Source: an uncultured Pseudodesulfovibrio sp. (GTDB lineage Bacteria > Desulfobacterota > Desulfovibrionia > Desulfovibrionales > Desulfovibrionaceae). Taken from it: DNA of 64,000 bases. Position 1 is the stretch's first letter, and the number at the start of each line of letters is the position of its first letter. Made by a program: the position numbers and the translations under genes. Shown in pieces: positions 16,656 to 25,505 of this stretch. Below the pieces are notes generated by a model. The model saw only the letters and a program-made list of their open reading frames with translations. It ran no database searches and had not been told where the DNA came from. The DNA lies in NCBI RefSeq assembly GCF_963677845.1, contig NZ_OY782498.1, forward strand, positions 2,797,518 to 2,861,517, in the 5' to 3' direction.

Positions 16656-16710
16656 AAAAAACCGCCCGGTGGGAAATGGCCTTGACCAACATAGTCAGGG
16701 TGCCGGGCGG
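16656..16710 (-). promoter_or_regulatory. terminator-like hairpin in the leader of the 64-aa gene/ubiE unit
   Basis: On the minus strand CCGCCCGG and CCGGGCGG can pair across a 33-base loop and are followed by six T, about 25 bases before the first start codon. It could be an attenuator or the end of an upstream transcript; there is no upstream gene on this strand for 12 kb or more. Confidence 0.4.
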
Positions 16711-16825
16711 GAAAAAAGGAAGAAACCGAAAAGCCCCTTTCTTTTTTGAAAATTCAGTAGCATGCCCCACCCCGTTCCGTCGAGGTATTTAGGCCCCCCA
16801 CCCCGCACAAACCAAACGCTGATTT

Positions 16826-16836
16826 AAACAACGTTT
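16826..16836. promoter_or_regulatory. palindrome AAACNNNGTTT, upstream copy
   Basis: AAACAACGTTT, 10 bases before the -35 box of the tetR-RND operon promoter. It shares the AAAC-N3-GTTT core with a second copy at 16884-16894. Confidence 0.45.
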
Positions 16837-16846
16837 CATTTTCTCG

Positions 16847-16875
16847 TTGACACGCACACCAAGTCTCTCTATACG
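16847..16875 (+). promoter_or_regulatory. sigma-70 promoter of the tetR-RND operon
   Basis: TTGACA and TATACG are separated by exactly 17 bases, placing transcription start near 16882, about 47 bases before the tetR start codon. Confidence 0.7.
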
Positions 16876-16883
16876 GGCATTTC

Positions 16884-16894
16884 AAACACCGTTT
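16884..16894. promoter_or_regulatory. palindrome AAACNNNGTTT at the transcription start
   Basis: AAACACCGTTT lies right at the predicted start site. With the upstream copy it brackets the promoter, as expected for operators of the TetR protein encoded next. Confidence 0.5.
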
Positions 16895-16928
16895 AAAATG
16901 CTGATTGAATAGAGTGTAGGGAGAAATC

Positions 16929-17561
16929 ATGAGCAAGGAAACCACACGGAACAAAATACTTTTTGCTGCAAGCGACGTCTTTTGCGAAAGAGGCTTTGAC
17001 AAGACAACTGTTCGCGATATTTGCGCAGTTGCCGATGTTAACGTCGCAGCCATCAACTATCATTTTGGCGACAAGCAGAACCTTTTCTATAAGGTTCTCG
17101 CCCTTTGGATGGAGGAGTTTGTCGAAAAAGCCGACCTTCAAAAACGCATGGATACCAAGACAACGCCAGAAGAAAAATTCCGCGAATACATATACGCCGA
17201 ACTGGGCTCCTTATGCGTATACAACGACCCCGAGGGTCTCACATTAAACAGAGTCCGACTCATATTGCAGGAATTAACCGCTGAAGACCACAAGCCTGAA
17301 GTCTTCGAGTGCCACAAGGAGTTGGAGCAAAAAGTCATATATCCCGTTATCAAGGAGCTTATATCTCCTTGCGAAGACCCCGAAGTCATCCACAATGCCT
17401 GCATAGCGGCCACATCCATGACAACTCATTATTTCCTCATGGCCATGGATGATCCAAAATTCGCATTACAGACCGTAGAGGACCTCGACTTCTCGACGGA
17501 CTTCTTGACCACGTTCGCCCTTGGCGGACTCAAAGCCATCAAAGAGAAATGCAATGTTTAA
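16929..17561 (+). CDS. TetR/AcrR-family repressor (CerR-like C-terminal domain)
   Basis: N-terminal helix-turn-helix (TTVRDICAVADVNVAAINYHFGDKQNLFYKVL, about residues 25-56) and an all-helical ligand domain related to the CerR/DUF1956 group (PEGLTLNRVRLILQELTAED). GGGAG precedes the ATG at five bases. The gene overlaps the next by eight bases and is the first of a tetR-adaptor-RND operon, so it most likely represses its own promoter until a pump substrate binds. The ligand is unknown. Confidence 0.9.
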   Translation: MSKETTRNKILFAASDVFCERGFDKTTVRDICAVADVNVAAINYHFGDKQNLFYKVLALWMEEFVEKADLQKRMDTKTTPEEKFREYIYAELGSLCVYNDPEGLTLNRVRLILQELTAEDHKPEVFECHKELEQKVIYPVIKELISPCEDPEVIHNACIAATSMTTHYFLMAMDDPKFALQTVEDLDFSTDFLTTFALGGLKAIKEKCNV

Positions 17562-18588
17562 AAAATTCCTGACTCTCATATCTCTGTGTGCCGTCGTGCT
17601 CGTCACCACAGGCTGCAACGACACGCCTACTGAAGCAAAAATGATCGAATCAAAAGCCGTCAGAGTGGTCACCGCAAAGGTTGAACCGGTCACCATGATC
17701 GACATGCTCCACCTTCCCGGCGCAACCGAACCGGACGACGATGTCTGCGTATCTTCAGAAAGCTCCGGCACGGTTATCTGGCTCGGCGTCAAGGAAGGCG
17801 ACCGGGTAAAGAAAAATGCCCTTATCGGTCGACTTGATGTCTCATCCAGCGGTGCACGTTTTGATCAGGCAAAGGCCACCAAGAAACTCGTCACCGAACA
17901 GTTGCGCCGTCGTCGCGAACTCCTGAAAAAAGGTGTTCTGGCCAAAGAGGAATTCGATCGTATGGAAGCGGAACTAGCCCGTTCGGAAGCTTCTCTCCGC
18001 GAAATGCAGGTCAACGTTGAATACGGAGTCGTGCGCGCTCCCATTTCCGGGATTATCAACCATCTATACCTTGATCGTGGTGAACGAGTAAACGCTGGAG
18101 ACAAATTCGTGGACATCGTTGATCCGTCTGTCATCCGCACAACCATCAATGTCCCTGAAATGGATATCCCCTATATCAAAAAAGGGCTGGAAGTGACCGT
18201 AACAGTTGACGCCATCCCCGGTCGCGTCTGGAAAGGAGTGGTAGAATTCATTTCCTTCAAGGCGGACTCTGCGTCCAAAACTTTTGAAACCCGCGTACTC
18301 ACTGACAACCCTGACGGAGCCATCCGCGCAGGTATGCTCGCCCGCGTTTCACTGGAACGCCGCGTCCTCAAAAACGCCGTAACCACTCCACTCTACGCCA
18401 TTATCAATCAGGGCGGAGAGCGGTTGCTCTATGTGGATGAAGACGGCGTAGCCCGCGCCCGAACCATTGAGATCGGCGTTGTAGAAGGAGACCTTGCGCA
18501 AGTTACCAAGGGCCTCAACATTGGCGACGAACTGATCATCTCCGGTCACACGCTGGTTGAAGACGGAACCAAGGTGAACGCACAATGA
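17554..18588 (+). CDS. RND efflux periplasmic adaptor lipoprotein
   Basis: Membrane-fusion protein that links the inner-membrane pump to an outer-membrane channel. A lipoprotein-type signal ends VTTGC (Cys21). A biotinyl-lipoyl half-motif (SGTVIWLGVKEGDRVKKNALI), a coiled hairpin (about 100-150) and the second half (VRAPISGIINHLYLDRGERV) follow, then a beta-barrel and membrane-proximal domain. The ATG at 17554 overlaps the tetR stop; a TTG 33 bases earlier lies inside tetR. The ATGA overlap with the pump gene shows translational coupling. No TolC-like gene is in this operon. Confidence 0.93.
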   Translation: MFKKFLTLISLCAVVLVTTGCNDTPTEAKMIESKAVRVVTAKVEPVTMIDMLHLPGATEPDDDVCVSSESSGTVIWLGVKEGDRVKKNALIGRLDVSSSGARFDQAKATKKLVTEQLRRRRELLKKGVLAKEEFDRMEAELARSEASLREMQVNVEYGVVRAPISGIINHLYLDRGERVNAGDKFVDIVDPSVIRTTINVPEMDIPYIKKGLEVTVTVDAIPGRVWKGVVEFISFKADSASKTFETRVLTDNPDGAIRAGMLARVSLERRVLKNAVTTPLYAIINQGGERLLYVDEDGVARARTIEIGVVEGDLAQVTKGLNIGDELIISGHTLVEDGTKVNAQ

Positions 18589-21500
18589 TCATCAACAAGG
18601 CAGCCCTCAACCGACAGTCTACCGTCATGGTGCTGTTGGTCTTCATCATCATAGCCGGTCTTGCGAGCTATGCATCACTGCCCAGGGAAAGCGACCCGGA
18701 CATCACCATTCCCTATATCTTCGTACAAACGACCTTTGAAGGCGTCGCCCCGGAGGACATGGAAACATTGGTCACCATGCCCATCGAGCGCAAACTCACA
18801 GGGTTATCCGGCACCAAAGAGATCTCTTCCATTTCAGATGATGGAGTGTCCATCATCAAGGTCGAGTTCAACCCCGGCGTGGATATTGACGATGCCCTGC
18901 AAAAGGTTCGCGACAAGGTGGATCAGGCCAAGCCCGACCTGCCTCAGGATTTACCCGACGATCCCACCATCAACGAAGTCAATCTCTCGGAGATGCCCAT
19001 CCTGAACGTGGTATTGTCCGGCCCGTTCACCCTGAAAAGACTCAAGGTCTTTGCCGAAGGATTGGAAAACCTCATTGAGGCTGTTCCGGGTGTACTGGAA
19101 GCAAAAATCATCGGTGGCCTTGAACGCGAAATCCATGTGGAATTCGACATGGACCGCGTGGCTTTCTATAATATCCCATTGTCCAGCCTGCTCACATCCG
19201 TAAGCAACGCCAACGTCAACACCCCCGGCGGCTCCGTGGAGATTGGCCAAGCCAAATACCTTGTCCGAGTGCCTGCCGACTTCAAGACCCCGGATGAAAT
19301 CGACCGTATTGTGGTCCATTCTCAAGACGGCAGGCCCGTCTATTTGCGAGACATCGCCACCATTCGTGATCATTACAAGGACCCGACGTCCATCAGCCGC
19401 TTCAACGGCAAACAGTCCGTGACCATCGAAGTCAAAAAACGGGCGGGCGAAAACATCATCGAGATCAATGATGCAGTCAAACGCATCATTGATGGAGAAC
19501 GGGAAATCCTGCCGCCGACCTTGGCTATCAACCTGACAGCCGACAAATCAGATGATATCCGCAACATGGTTGCCGACCTCCAGAACAATATCATCACGGG
19601 CCTGCTGTTGGTGCTGATCGTTGTCTTCGCCTTTATCGGCGGACGGTCTGCCTTGTTCGTGTCACTGGCTATCCCGTTATCAATGCTCATCACATTCAGC
19701 GTACTGGACATTGTTTCCATCACACTGAACATGGTTGTGTTGTTCTCACTCATCCTTAGCCTTGGCATGCTCGTGGACAACGGCATTGTGGTCGTGGAAA
19801 ACATCTACCGACACATGCACATGGGCAAAACACGAATTCAGGCAGCCCATGACGCCACAGACGAAGTGGCCTGGCCGGTCATCGCCTCCACCCTGACCAC
19901 GGTAGGCGCATTTTTTCCCATGGTCTTTTGGCCCGGTATCATGGGCGAATTCATGAGCTACCTACCCATTACGGTTATCATAGCTTTATTCGCTTCCCTG
20001 TTCGTCGCTTTGGTCATCAACCCGGTCCTGTCTGCCAAGTTTCAAGGCATCCCCAAGTCCGATGAAAACGAGAAACCAAGTGCCATTGATCGCATGATGG
20101 AGCGTTTCAAAGACTTGTACCGCCCCATTCTGGAATGGTCTCTGGATCACAGGCTCACGGTCCTCGGCCTGTCCTTCGGCTTCCTTGTGGTATCCATCAT
20201 GGCCTTCGGCGCATTCGGCAAGGGTGTAGAATTCTTACCTACGACCGAACCCAAGCGTACAGACGTCAAAATCAAGGCACCCATCGGCACCAACCTTGAT
20301 GCTTCAGACGCTATCGTCCGCGTGGTTGAAGATATTACCAAAGAGTACAAGGATATTGAATACATCATCGCCAACACGGGTGAATCCGGTTCATCCGATG
20401 AAATCGGCACACATTACAGCCTGGTCAAACTCGACTTCCTGGATATTCAGGATCGTTCAAGACCTTCTTCGGAAATCACAAGCGAGATTCGTGAAAAGCT
20501 TCAGGCCGCTATCCGTGGCGTAGAGATTCAGGCGGAATCAGAAAAAATGGGACCGCCCACCGGCGACCCCGTCAATCTTGAAATATACGGCACGGACCTG
20601 CGCAAACTCGGCGCATTGGCCGTGGCCATCAAACGTGCCATCAAGGATGTACCCGGCATGGTTGACCTCAAGGACAACTATGTTGCGGCCAAACCTGAAA
20701 TCCGCGTAGATGTAGACAAGGAAAAAGCAGCCTTGCTCGGCGTGGACGCCTATACCATTTCGCGTGCCGTGAAGACCGCCATCAACGGATTCAAGGTCGG
20801 CGTCTACCGAGAAGGCAAGGATGAATACGATATCGTGGCCCGTCTGCCTAAAAAGGACCGGAATTCGCTTGAAGATATCAAGCGCATCACGATTTCCGGT
20901 CCCCACGGCGAGCCTATCCCCATCACCAGCTTATGCACGGTGACACTGGGTGGTGGTTTGGGCGGTATCAACCGTATTGACCAAAAACGCGTAGTCACCC
21001 TGTCCGCCGATGTATCAGGCCGACTGGCTGAAGAAGTTATTGCTGATATCGAAACCCGGCTGGCCGAGTTCGAATTCCCGCGCGGCTACAGCTATCAGTT
21101 TACCGGAGAACAGGAAGAACAACGCAAGGCGTCTTCATTTCTTGAGACAGCGTTCACTGCCGCCCTGTTCCTTATCTTCATCGTATTGGTCACGCAGTTC
21201 AACTCCATCTCCACGCCGTTCATCATCCTGACCGCAGTTATCCTGTCACTGGGAGGCGTCATGGTCGGCCTCCTCATCACGGGAACAGCCTTCGGTGTCA
21301 TCATGACCGGCGTCGGTGTACTCAGCCTCGCGGGCGTAGTTGTCAATAACGCCATCGTGCTCATCGACTACTATGAACAATTAAAACTGCGAGGAGTGGA
21401 AGCACGGGATGCCATCATCGAAGCGGGACTGACACGGTTCCGCCCGGTACTGCTCACCGCTATCACCACAGTGTTAGGTCTGGTCCCCATGGCAACGGGT

Positions 21501-21695
21501 GTAAGCTTCGACTTCATCAACTTCCGTCTGGATACAGGGAGTGAAAGTTCCCAATGGTGGGGCCCCATGGCCGTGGCCGTCATCTTCGGACTCGGCATCG
21601 CCACTATCCTGACTCTTGTAGTCGTGCCTTGCCTCTGCTCATTGCAAGAGTCCTTCAAAGAACGAAAAAGAAAACGGTCTGAGGCCAAAGCGTAG
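18585..21695 (+). CDS. RND efflux pump, inner-membrane permease (AcrB family)
   Basis: 1036 residues, about 12 transmembrane helices in two repeats with two large periplasmic loops, the standard length for hydrophobic/amphiphilic efflux pumps. Conserved blocks are LPRESDPDITIPYIFVQTTF near the N-terminus, LGMLVDNGIVVVENIYRH in helix 4 (D-N where AcrB has D-D) and VVNNAIVLIDYYEQLKLRG in helix 10. It extrudes drugs or metabolites using the proton gradient; the substrate cannot be read. Translationally coupled to the adaptor and ended by a strong terminator. Confidence 0.95.
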   Translation: MIINKAALNRQSTVMVLLVFIIIAGLASYASLPRESDPDITIPYIFVQTTFEGVAPEDMETLVTMPIERKLTGLSGTKEISSISDDGVSIIKVEFNPGVDIDDALQKVRDKVDQAKPDLPQDLPDDPTINEVNLSEMPILNVVLSGPFTLKRLKVFAEGLENLIEAVPGVLEAKIIGGLEREIHVEFDMDRVAFYNIPLSSLLTSVSNANVNTPGGSVEIGQAKYLVRVPADFKTPDEIDRIVVHSQDGRPVYLRDIATIRDHYKDPTSISRFNGKQSVTIEVKKRAGENIIEINDAVKRIIDGEREILPPTLAINLTADKSDDIRNMVADLQNNIITGLLLVLIVVFAFIGGRSALFVSLAIPLSMLITFSVLDIVSITLNMVVLFSLILSLGMLVDNGIVVVENIYRHMHMGKTRIQAAHDATDEVAWPVIASTLTTVGAFFPMVFWPGIMGEFMSYLPITVIIALFASLFVALVINPVLSAKFQGIPKSDENEKPSAIDRMMERFKDLYRPILEWSLDHRLTVLGLSFGFLVVSIMAFGAFGKGVEFLPTTEPKRTDVKIKAPIGTNLDASDAIVRVVEDITKEYKDIEYIIANTGESGSSDEIGTHYSLVKLDFLDIQDRSRPSSEITSEIREKLQAAIRGVEIQAESEKMGPPTGDPVNLEIYGTDLRKLGALAVAIKRAIKDVPGMVDLKDNYVAAKPEIRVDVDKEKAALLGVDAYTISRAVKTAINGFKVGVYREGKDEYDIVARLPKKDRNSLEDIKRITISGPHGEPIPITSLCTVTLGGGLGGINRIDQKRVVTLSADVSGRLAEEVIADIETRLAEFEFPRGYSYQFTGEQEEQRKASSFLETAFTAALFLIFIVLVTQFNSISTPFIILTAVILSLGGVMVGLLITGTAFGVIMTGVGVLSLAGVVVNNAIVLIDYYEQLKLRGVEARDAIIEAGLTRFRPVLLTAITTVLGLVPMATGVSFDFINFRLDTGSESSQWWGPMAVAVIFGLGIATILTLVVVPCLCSLQESFKERKRKRSEAKA

Positions 21696-21720
21696 CTTTA
21701 AAATTAACCTCGAGAACCTC

Positions 21721-21751
21721 AACGGGAGAAGGGCTTTCCTTCTCCCGTTTT
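21721..21751 (+). terminator. intrinsic terminator after the RND operon
   Basis: AACGGGAGAAGG and CCTTCTCCCGTT form a perfect 12-base stem with a 5-base loop and four T. Confidence 0.9.
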
Positions 21752-21845
21752 GCATTTTATCAACAAAACAAAAGATGTTACTATACACTCCTTCACATTT
21801 CCCAACCGCTTGCTTTCCTACCCCGCCCTTGCTAGTCATATCGGA

Positions 21846-22358
21846 ATGCAATCCTACATTTGTCCCTTGAGGAAACGTCACTCGGCTTTTGGCCGTCTTA
21901 CCCGTGTTTTGATGCTTGCTTTTCTGGTGTGCATGGTGGTACCCGCTCCCGTGTCTTCAGAAACCATCGGCACGGTGGACACCGTATTCCACATGTTCTC
22001 CCGCGATGACGATATCGTGGTAGAGGCCTTTGACGACCCGGATATTCCGGGCGTGACTTGCTACTTGAGCCGTGCGCGCAAGGGTGGGGTCAAGGGTATG
22101 ATTGGTGTGGCCGAAGACCCGTCTGATGCCTCCATCGAATGTATCTGTACCGGAGACATCACCGTGCCGGAGAAAATCCGAAACGGGAAAAAGGACGGAG
22201 AGAAGGTGTTCAAGAAGGGCACCTCGCTGGTATTCAAATCCATGCAGGTCGTTCGATTCTACGACAAGAAGCGGGACGTCATTATCTACATGGTATACAG
22301 CGACAGAATGGTGGAAGGATCGCCCAAAAACAGCTTAACCGTTGTCAAAGTGAAATAA
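21846..22358 (+). CDS. creA: CreA family periplasmic protein
   Basis: [39 protein letters not shown] and [20 protein letters not shown] are the conserved core of CreA proteins, which are small secreted proteins of unknown role. A signal peptide with hydrophobic core [11 protein letters not shown] precedes cleavage near VSS-E. I use the ATG at 21846; another ATG at 21912 would leave a shorter signal. The gene is followed after 18 bases by a Nif11-like small gene with its own GGAGG site, so the two form a unit. Confidence 0.88.
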   Translation: MQSYICPLRKRHSAFGRLTRVLMLAFLVCMVVPAPVSSETIGTVDTVFHMFSRDDDIVVEAFDDPDIPGVTCYLSRARKGGVKGMIGVAEDPSDASIECICTGDITVPEKIRNGKKDGEKVFKKGTSLVFKSMQVVRFYDKKRDVIIYMVYSDRMVEGSPKNSLTVVKVK

Positions 22359-22376
22359 ATTGTTCGGAGGGAACAC

Positions 22377-22568
22377 GTGAGCGAAGATGAAGTAACACGC
22401 CTGGTTAATGACGTCATGTCCAACCCGGCTCTGGTCAATGAAGCAAAAGAGGTCAAGGATCAGGCTGGAATGGCGGAATTCGTTTCATCCAAAGGGTACT
22501 CCCTGACGGAAGACGAACTGAAACAGCTCTGGACCATGGCAGTCAACTATATGGGAGTGCAGGGATAA
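22377..22568 (+). CDS. Nif11-like small protein, 63 aa (GTG start)
   Basis: MSEDEVTRLVNDVMSNPALV, then EVKDQAGMAEFVSSKGYSLTEDELKQLW, follows the Nif11 pattern (short helices, a conserved glycine-tyrosine before an acidic helix). Nif11-type sequences serve as leaders of peptide natural products or as free small proteins near nitrogen-fixation genes. Here there is no cysteine-rich core or double-glycine cleavage site, and no maturation enzyme nearby, so a peptide precursor is unlikely. The GTG start is set by GGAGG six to seven bases upstream. Ends before a strong terminator. Confidence 0.7.
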   Translation: MSEDEVTRLVNDVMSNPALVNEAKEVKDQAGMAEFVSSKGYSLTEDELKQLWTMAVNYMGVQG

Positions 22569-22596
22569 GCATCCTTCTGCAACACTCGGAATCTCA

Positions 22597-22629
22597 ACGG
22601 ACGGGCATATGCCTGTCCGTTTTTTTTTA
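22597..22629 (+). terminator. intrinsic terminator after creA and the Nif11-like gene
   Basis: ACGGACGGGCAT and ATGCCTGTCCGT pair with one G-T position, followed by nine T. It also faces the end of the gene on the other strand. Confidence 0.85.
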
Positions 22630-22640
22630 CCCTATGGAAG

Positions 22641-23579
22641 CTAGAACTTCCACAGGACCCGAACATACCCCCCAAAAGCATTATCCAATTTGTGTGATGA
22701 TTGATATGATCCGGCTGAGTTGTACAACCGATATTCTCGCGAGTAATGATATTCCGGCCCGATGGACATGACGATGTCCTCATTGGGCGCATAGTCCAAA
22801 TACAAACCGGCCTTGGAACGAACAACGCTGAGATACCCGCTCTGATACAAGGAATTGTCGGAATCCAACCGATACGTTTTCTCGGCTCGGGACAGGGCCA
22901 AACTGAAATTGATCGCATCCGAACCATCCAGTGCGTCGTCAAACAAACCAAAAGACTGCAAGGTTCGACGTAAAGCTTTTTGTGACACAGCCACGGCCAA
23001 CCCGATTTCCGCTTCACCAAAAAGGTCCTGACTAAGCGGCGACAAGGCCACGGTTCTGGCGGTCAGTCCGAGCATCCACCCCTGCCAGAAATCATAGGCA
23101 ATGCCACCGTCAAAGCCGACACCCACGGCACCGGGAAAGGTGGTCTCAAAAGAAGAAGCCACCTCGCCGTTGACCCAATAACGCCAACGATCACCAATAG
23201 TGTCATTGAGTAATCGGACCTGCAATGTAAAATCATGCAGGATATCCCACGGAGTCAAACTCCCCCCAACACTAAAGGTCTTGGCAACTCCTTCTGTGTG
23301 CGTCCAGGCAAAATCCGAAGCCATATAGGAAAGTTTGAAAATCGAATAATCGACCGACAACGAAGTACGAAACACTTCCACGCCGCCAAGCCCGTTACTG
23401 AAGTCTGCGCTTCCAACGTAATCAAAGGCCGTCTCCAGACGTAATTCCTTGCTCACATTGGTCGGTGCAGTCAGCAAAAGATCAGGCTGGGCCGTACTGA
23501 ATTCGGTTTCGGCCAATACACTTGGCGCACACGTCAGCAAAAAAACAAGGGCTATCAAAAAACGCGACATAACCGACAT
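22641..23579 (-). CDS. putative outer-membrane beta-barrel protein, 312 aa
   Basis: A signal peptide (about 1-23, ending SVLA) is followed by alternating hydrophobic/polar strands (for example RLETAFDYVGSADFSNGLGG, FTLQVRLLNDTIGD, GYLSVVRSKAGLYLDYA) and ends VRVLWKF, with the aromatic last residue typical of Bam-inserted barrels. No family is recognised. Upstream on the same strand, 45 bases away, ends the flavin/ferredoxin gene; whether they are one transcript is unclear. No good ribosome-binding site is visible at either in-frame ATG (second at residue 4). Confidence 0.65.
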   Translation of the reverse strand: MSVMSRFLIALVFLLTCAPSVLAETEFSTAQPDLLLTAPTNVSKELRLETAFDYVGSADFSNGLGGVEVFRTSLSVDYSIFKLSYMASDFAWTHTEGVAKTFSVGGSLTPWDILHDFTLQVRLLNDTIGDRWRYWVNGEVASSFETTFPGAVGVGFDGGIAYDFWQGWMLGLTARTVALSPLSQDLFGEAEIGLAVAVSQKALRRTLQSFGLFDDALDGSDAINFSLALSRAEKTYRLDSDNSLYQSGYLSVVRSKAGLYLDYAPNEDIVMSIGPEYHYSREYRLYNSAGSYQSSHKLDNAFGGYVRVLWKF

Positions 23580-23624
23580 GGGTACGCGGTTGCCCTGTTT
23601 CTGGCAAGAACGACAGGCCTTCTA

Positions 23625-24302
23625 TTACAAGGTCAACGGCAGTTCGATGGCTTCCTGCGGACAGACACTGACGCAACTGCCGCACTCATCACACCGTTGG
23701 CCATTGATGGAATACGGTTCACCGGGAACAATTGCTTTGAAAGTGCAGACCTCAAGGCACTCTCCGCAACTCACACAATCATTGGTTATCCAGCAACCAG
23801 CCTCATTGTGCTTCTCACCACCAAAAGAAAAACGGGAGCGTAACAGTTTGTGATCACGGTGTTCCTCTTCAAAATCATAATCGAAGATTTCGCCCTTGCC
23901 TTTGTAAAGGCAAAACAGGCGCATGGCAGGATACCGCTCCTGTTCTTCAAAAACATACTGCATTGTCTCGTCACCGGCCTCGGCCTTGATTATGATACTA
24001 CCTTGGGTCACTTCACGAGCTTCTCCCGTGATACGCAACGTAAAACCCGGAGCAAAATACGGCTGTCCAACCGAATTCTTTTTTTCCTTGCGGCCATGAG
24101 GATAGATACCGCTCACTGAAATCCGTGGGTTGGCCTTGAGTTGATGATAAAACGGCTTGGAATCCATGGTCAGGAAATAGACGCCGTCATTGTCTCCACC
24201 ACATACACTGATAATACGACTATGCATGATATCGCCGTCCAACGTCGTCATGGAAAGGCAACCTATTTTGGCAATGGCCTCGTGCACTTCACTCAATGTC
24301 AT
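23625..24302 (-). CDS. PNPOx-like flavin-binding domain fused to a 2[4Fe-4S] ferredoxin
   Basis: About residues 1-140 are a split-barrel domain of the pyridoxamine-phosphate-oxidase type (LSMTTLDGDIMHSRIISVCG, VYFLTMDSKPFYHQLKANPR), which usually binds FMN. The C-terminal 60 residues hold two CxxCxxCxxxC motifs (CVSCGECLEVC and CDECGSCVSVC) for two 4Fe-4S clusters. The protein probably transfers electrons between ferredoxin-level carriers and a flavin; the substrate is unknown. The start at 24302 has GGAGG. An AraC regulator gene lies just upstream on the same strand and may control it. Confidence 0.85.
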   Translation of the reverse strand: MTLSEVHEAIAKIGCLSMTTLDGDIMHSRIISVCGGDNDGVYFLTMDSKPFYHQLKANPRISVSGIYPHGRKEKKNSVGQPYFAPGFTLRITGEAREVTQGSIIIKAEAGDETMQYVFEEQERYPAMRLFCLYKGKGEIFDYDFEEEHRDHKLLRSRFSFGGEKHNEAGCWITNDCVSCGECLEVCTFKAIVPGEPYSINGQRCDECGSCVSVCPQEAIELPLTL

Positions 24303-24368
24303 GATAAATCCTCCATACATTCATTTGATGGCTGTATGGTAGGAAAACGCACTCAGTGCAACAAGGAA

Positions 24369-25262
24369 CTATCGTACAAAAGACTGGTACTTTTCTCGCA
24401 TCTGCTCCCGAAACCCTGAAGGCGTGACCCCAGCCTCCCGTTTGAAAAATCGGCCAAAATAAGACGGATCATCAAAACTGAGTTCAAAACAGATTTCCGA
24501 TACGTTCATATCGGAATGGGCAAGCATCCGCTTTGCGGCCATAACCATCTCGTTACGCACAATCTGGCCGGGCGTGGTCCGAGTAGCTTCCTTGACCGCA
24601 GAGTTCAATCGGGACACGCTCACCCCTAGGGCGTCGGCATAGTCCTGCACTGACATTTGCAAAAGATACTTTTCAGCAACCATTTTCTTGAACCGACGGA
24701 CAAGATCAGGTTCCCGCTCGAGGGAATCAAGACTCACGCTTTCAACATACATGCGTTGCAAATTGACCATGAAGATATGGAAAAAGGCCCGCAGGACCGA
24801 CACGAATCCCTCATTCCGCCCATCAAACTCTGTACGCATCTTCTCCACCAAATCGAGCAAAGCCGCCGCCTGATCCGTTGAAGCATGATACAGAGGCAAA
24901 TGGGCGGAGCTGTAAAAAAACTCCAAATCCGCCATGTTGACGACAGGCGATTCCGGCGAACGCAAAAAGTCTTCGGTAAAGGCCATGACATATCCTTTCA
25001 AATCTCCCTCGGGCCTCCACAAATGGAGTTGGTGGGGCGACACGAAGTACAAGGAATTCGGCGTAATGTCATAGGGTTGAAAGTCAATAACATGTACTCC
25101 TCTACCTTCAGTCACAAACTGAATGGCAAAATAGTCATGCAAATGTGGCTCAAGAATATCCGAAACAGGACATCCCGAACCTTCTGTAAACGGCCAAATT
25201 ATAAAATTTGCCAAGGGATCAATCATCTCCTCGGCCTTATGAACTGTATGTGTTTCTGTCAT
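24369..25262 (-). CDS. AraC-family transcriptional regulator
   Basis: N-terminal cupin-like sensing domain (LEPHLHDYFAIQFVTEGRGV, SLYFVSPHQLHLW) and two C-terminal helix-turn-helix motifs (MSVQDYADALGVSVSRLNSAVKEAT and NVSEICFELSFDDPSYFGRFFKREAGVTPSGFR). It should bind a small ligand and activate nearby genes, with the flavin/ferredoxin gene 66 bases downstream the obvious candidate. I chose ATG at 25262 (MTETHTV); a longer frame adds an arginine-rich leader without family resemblance. Confidence 0.88.
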   Translation of the reverse strand: MTETHTVHKAEEMIDPLANFIIWPFTEGSGCPVSDILEPHLHDYFAIQFVTEGRGVHVIDFQPYDITPNSLYFVSPHQLHLWRPEGDLKGYVMAFTEDFLRSPESPVVNMADLEFFYSSAHLPLYHASTDQAAALLDLVEKMRTEFDGRNEGFVSVLRAFFHIFMVNLQRMYVESVSLDSLEREPDLVRRFKKMVAEKYLLQMSVQDYADALGVSVSRLNSAVKEATRTTPGQIVRNEMVMAAKRMLAHSDMNVSEICFELSFDDPSYFGRFFKREAGVTPSGFREQMREKYQSFVR

Positions 25263-25447
25263 TGGGCACCTGTACCTTCTGTACCGTTGCAATGGCAAGA
25301 CTCTCTGCCGTGATTCCCTGCGTTGACATGACATTGTGACAAACCACCCTCCTTTTCCTCAAGTCGGAATATGTTGGTACCCAACATATCGCGCACGCAT
25401 AAGGGCCTAAAGGGACTCATTCCTTCATGGCTGGCACATTTCAGCAC

Positions 25448-25482
25448 AAAAAAAGCCAGTCCCACAAAGGGACCGGCTTTTC
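25448..25482 (-). terminator. intrinsic terminator after secA
   Basis: AAAGCCGGTCCC and GGGACTGGCTTT pair with one G-T position, followed on the minus strand by a run of T. Confidence 0.88.
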
Positions 25483-25505
25483 ACCAACATACTTCAGACT
25501 ACGGG

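Noticed and set aside
22377..22568. Peptide natural-product precursor
   Set aside because: The Nif11-like gene lacks a core peptide after the leader region and has no modifying enzyme or exporter nearby.
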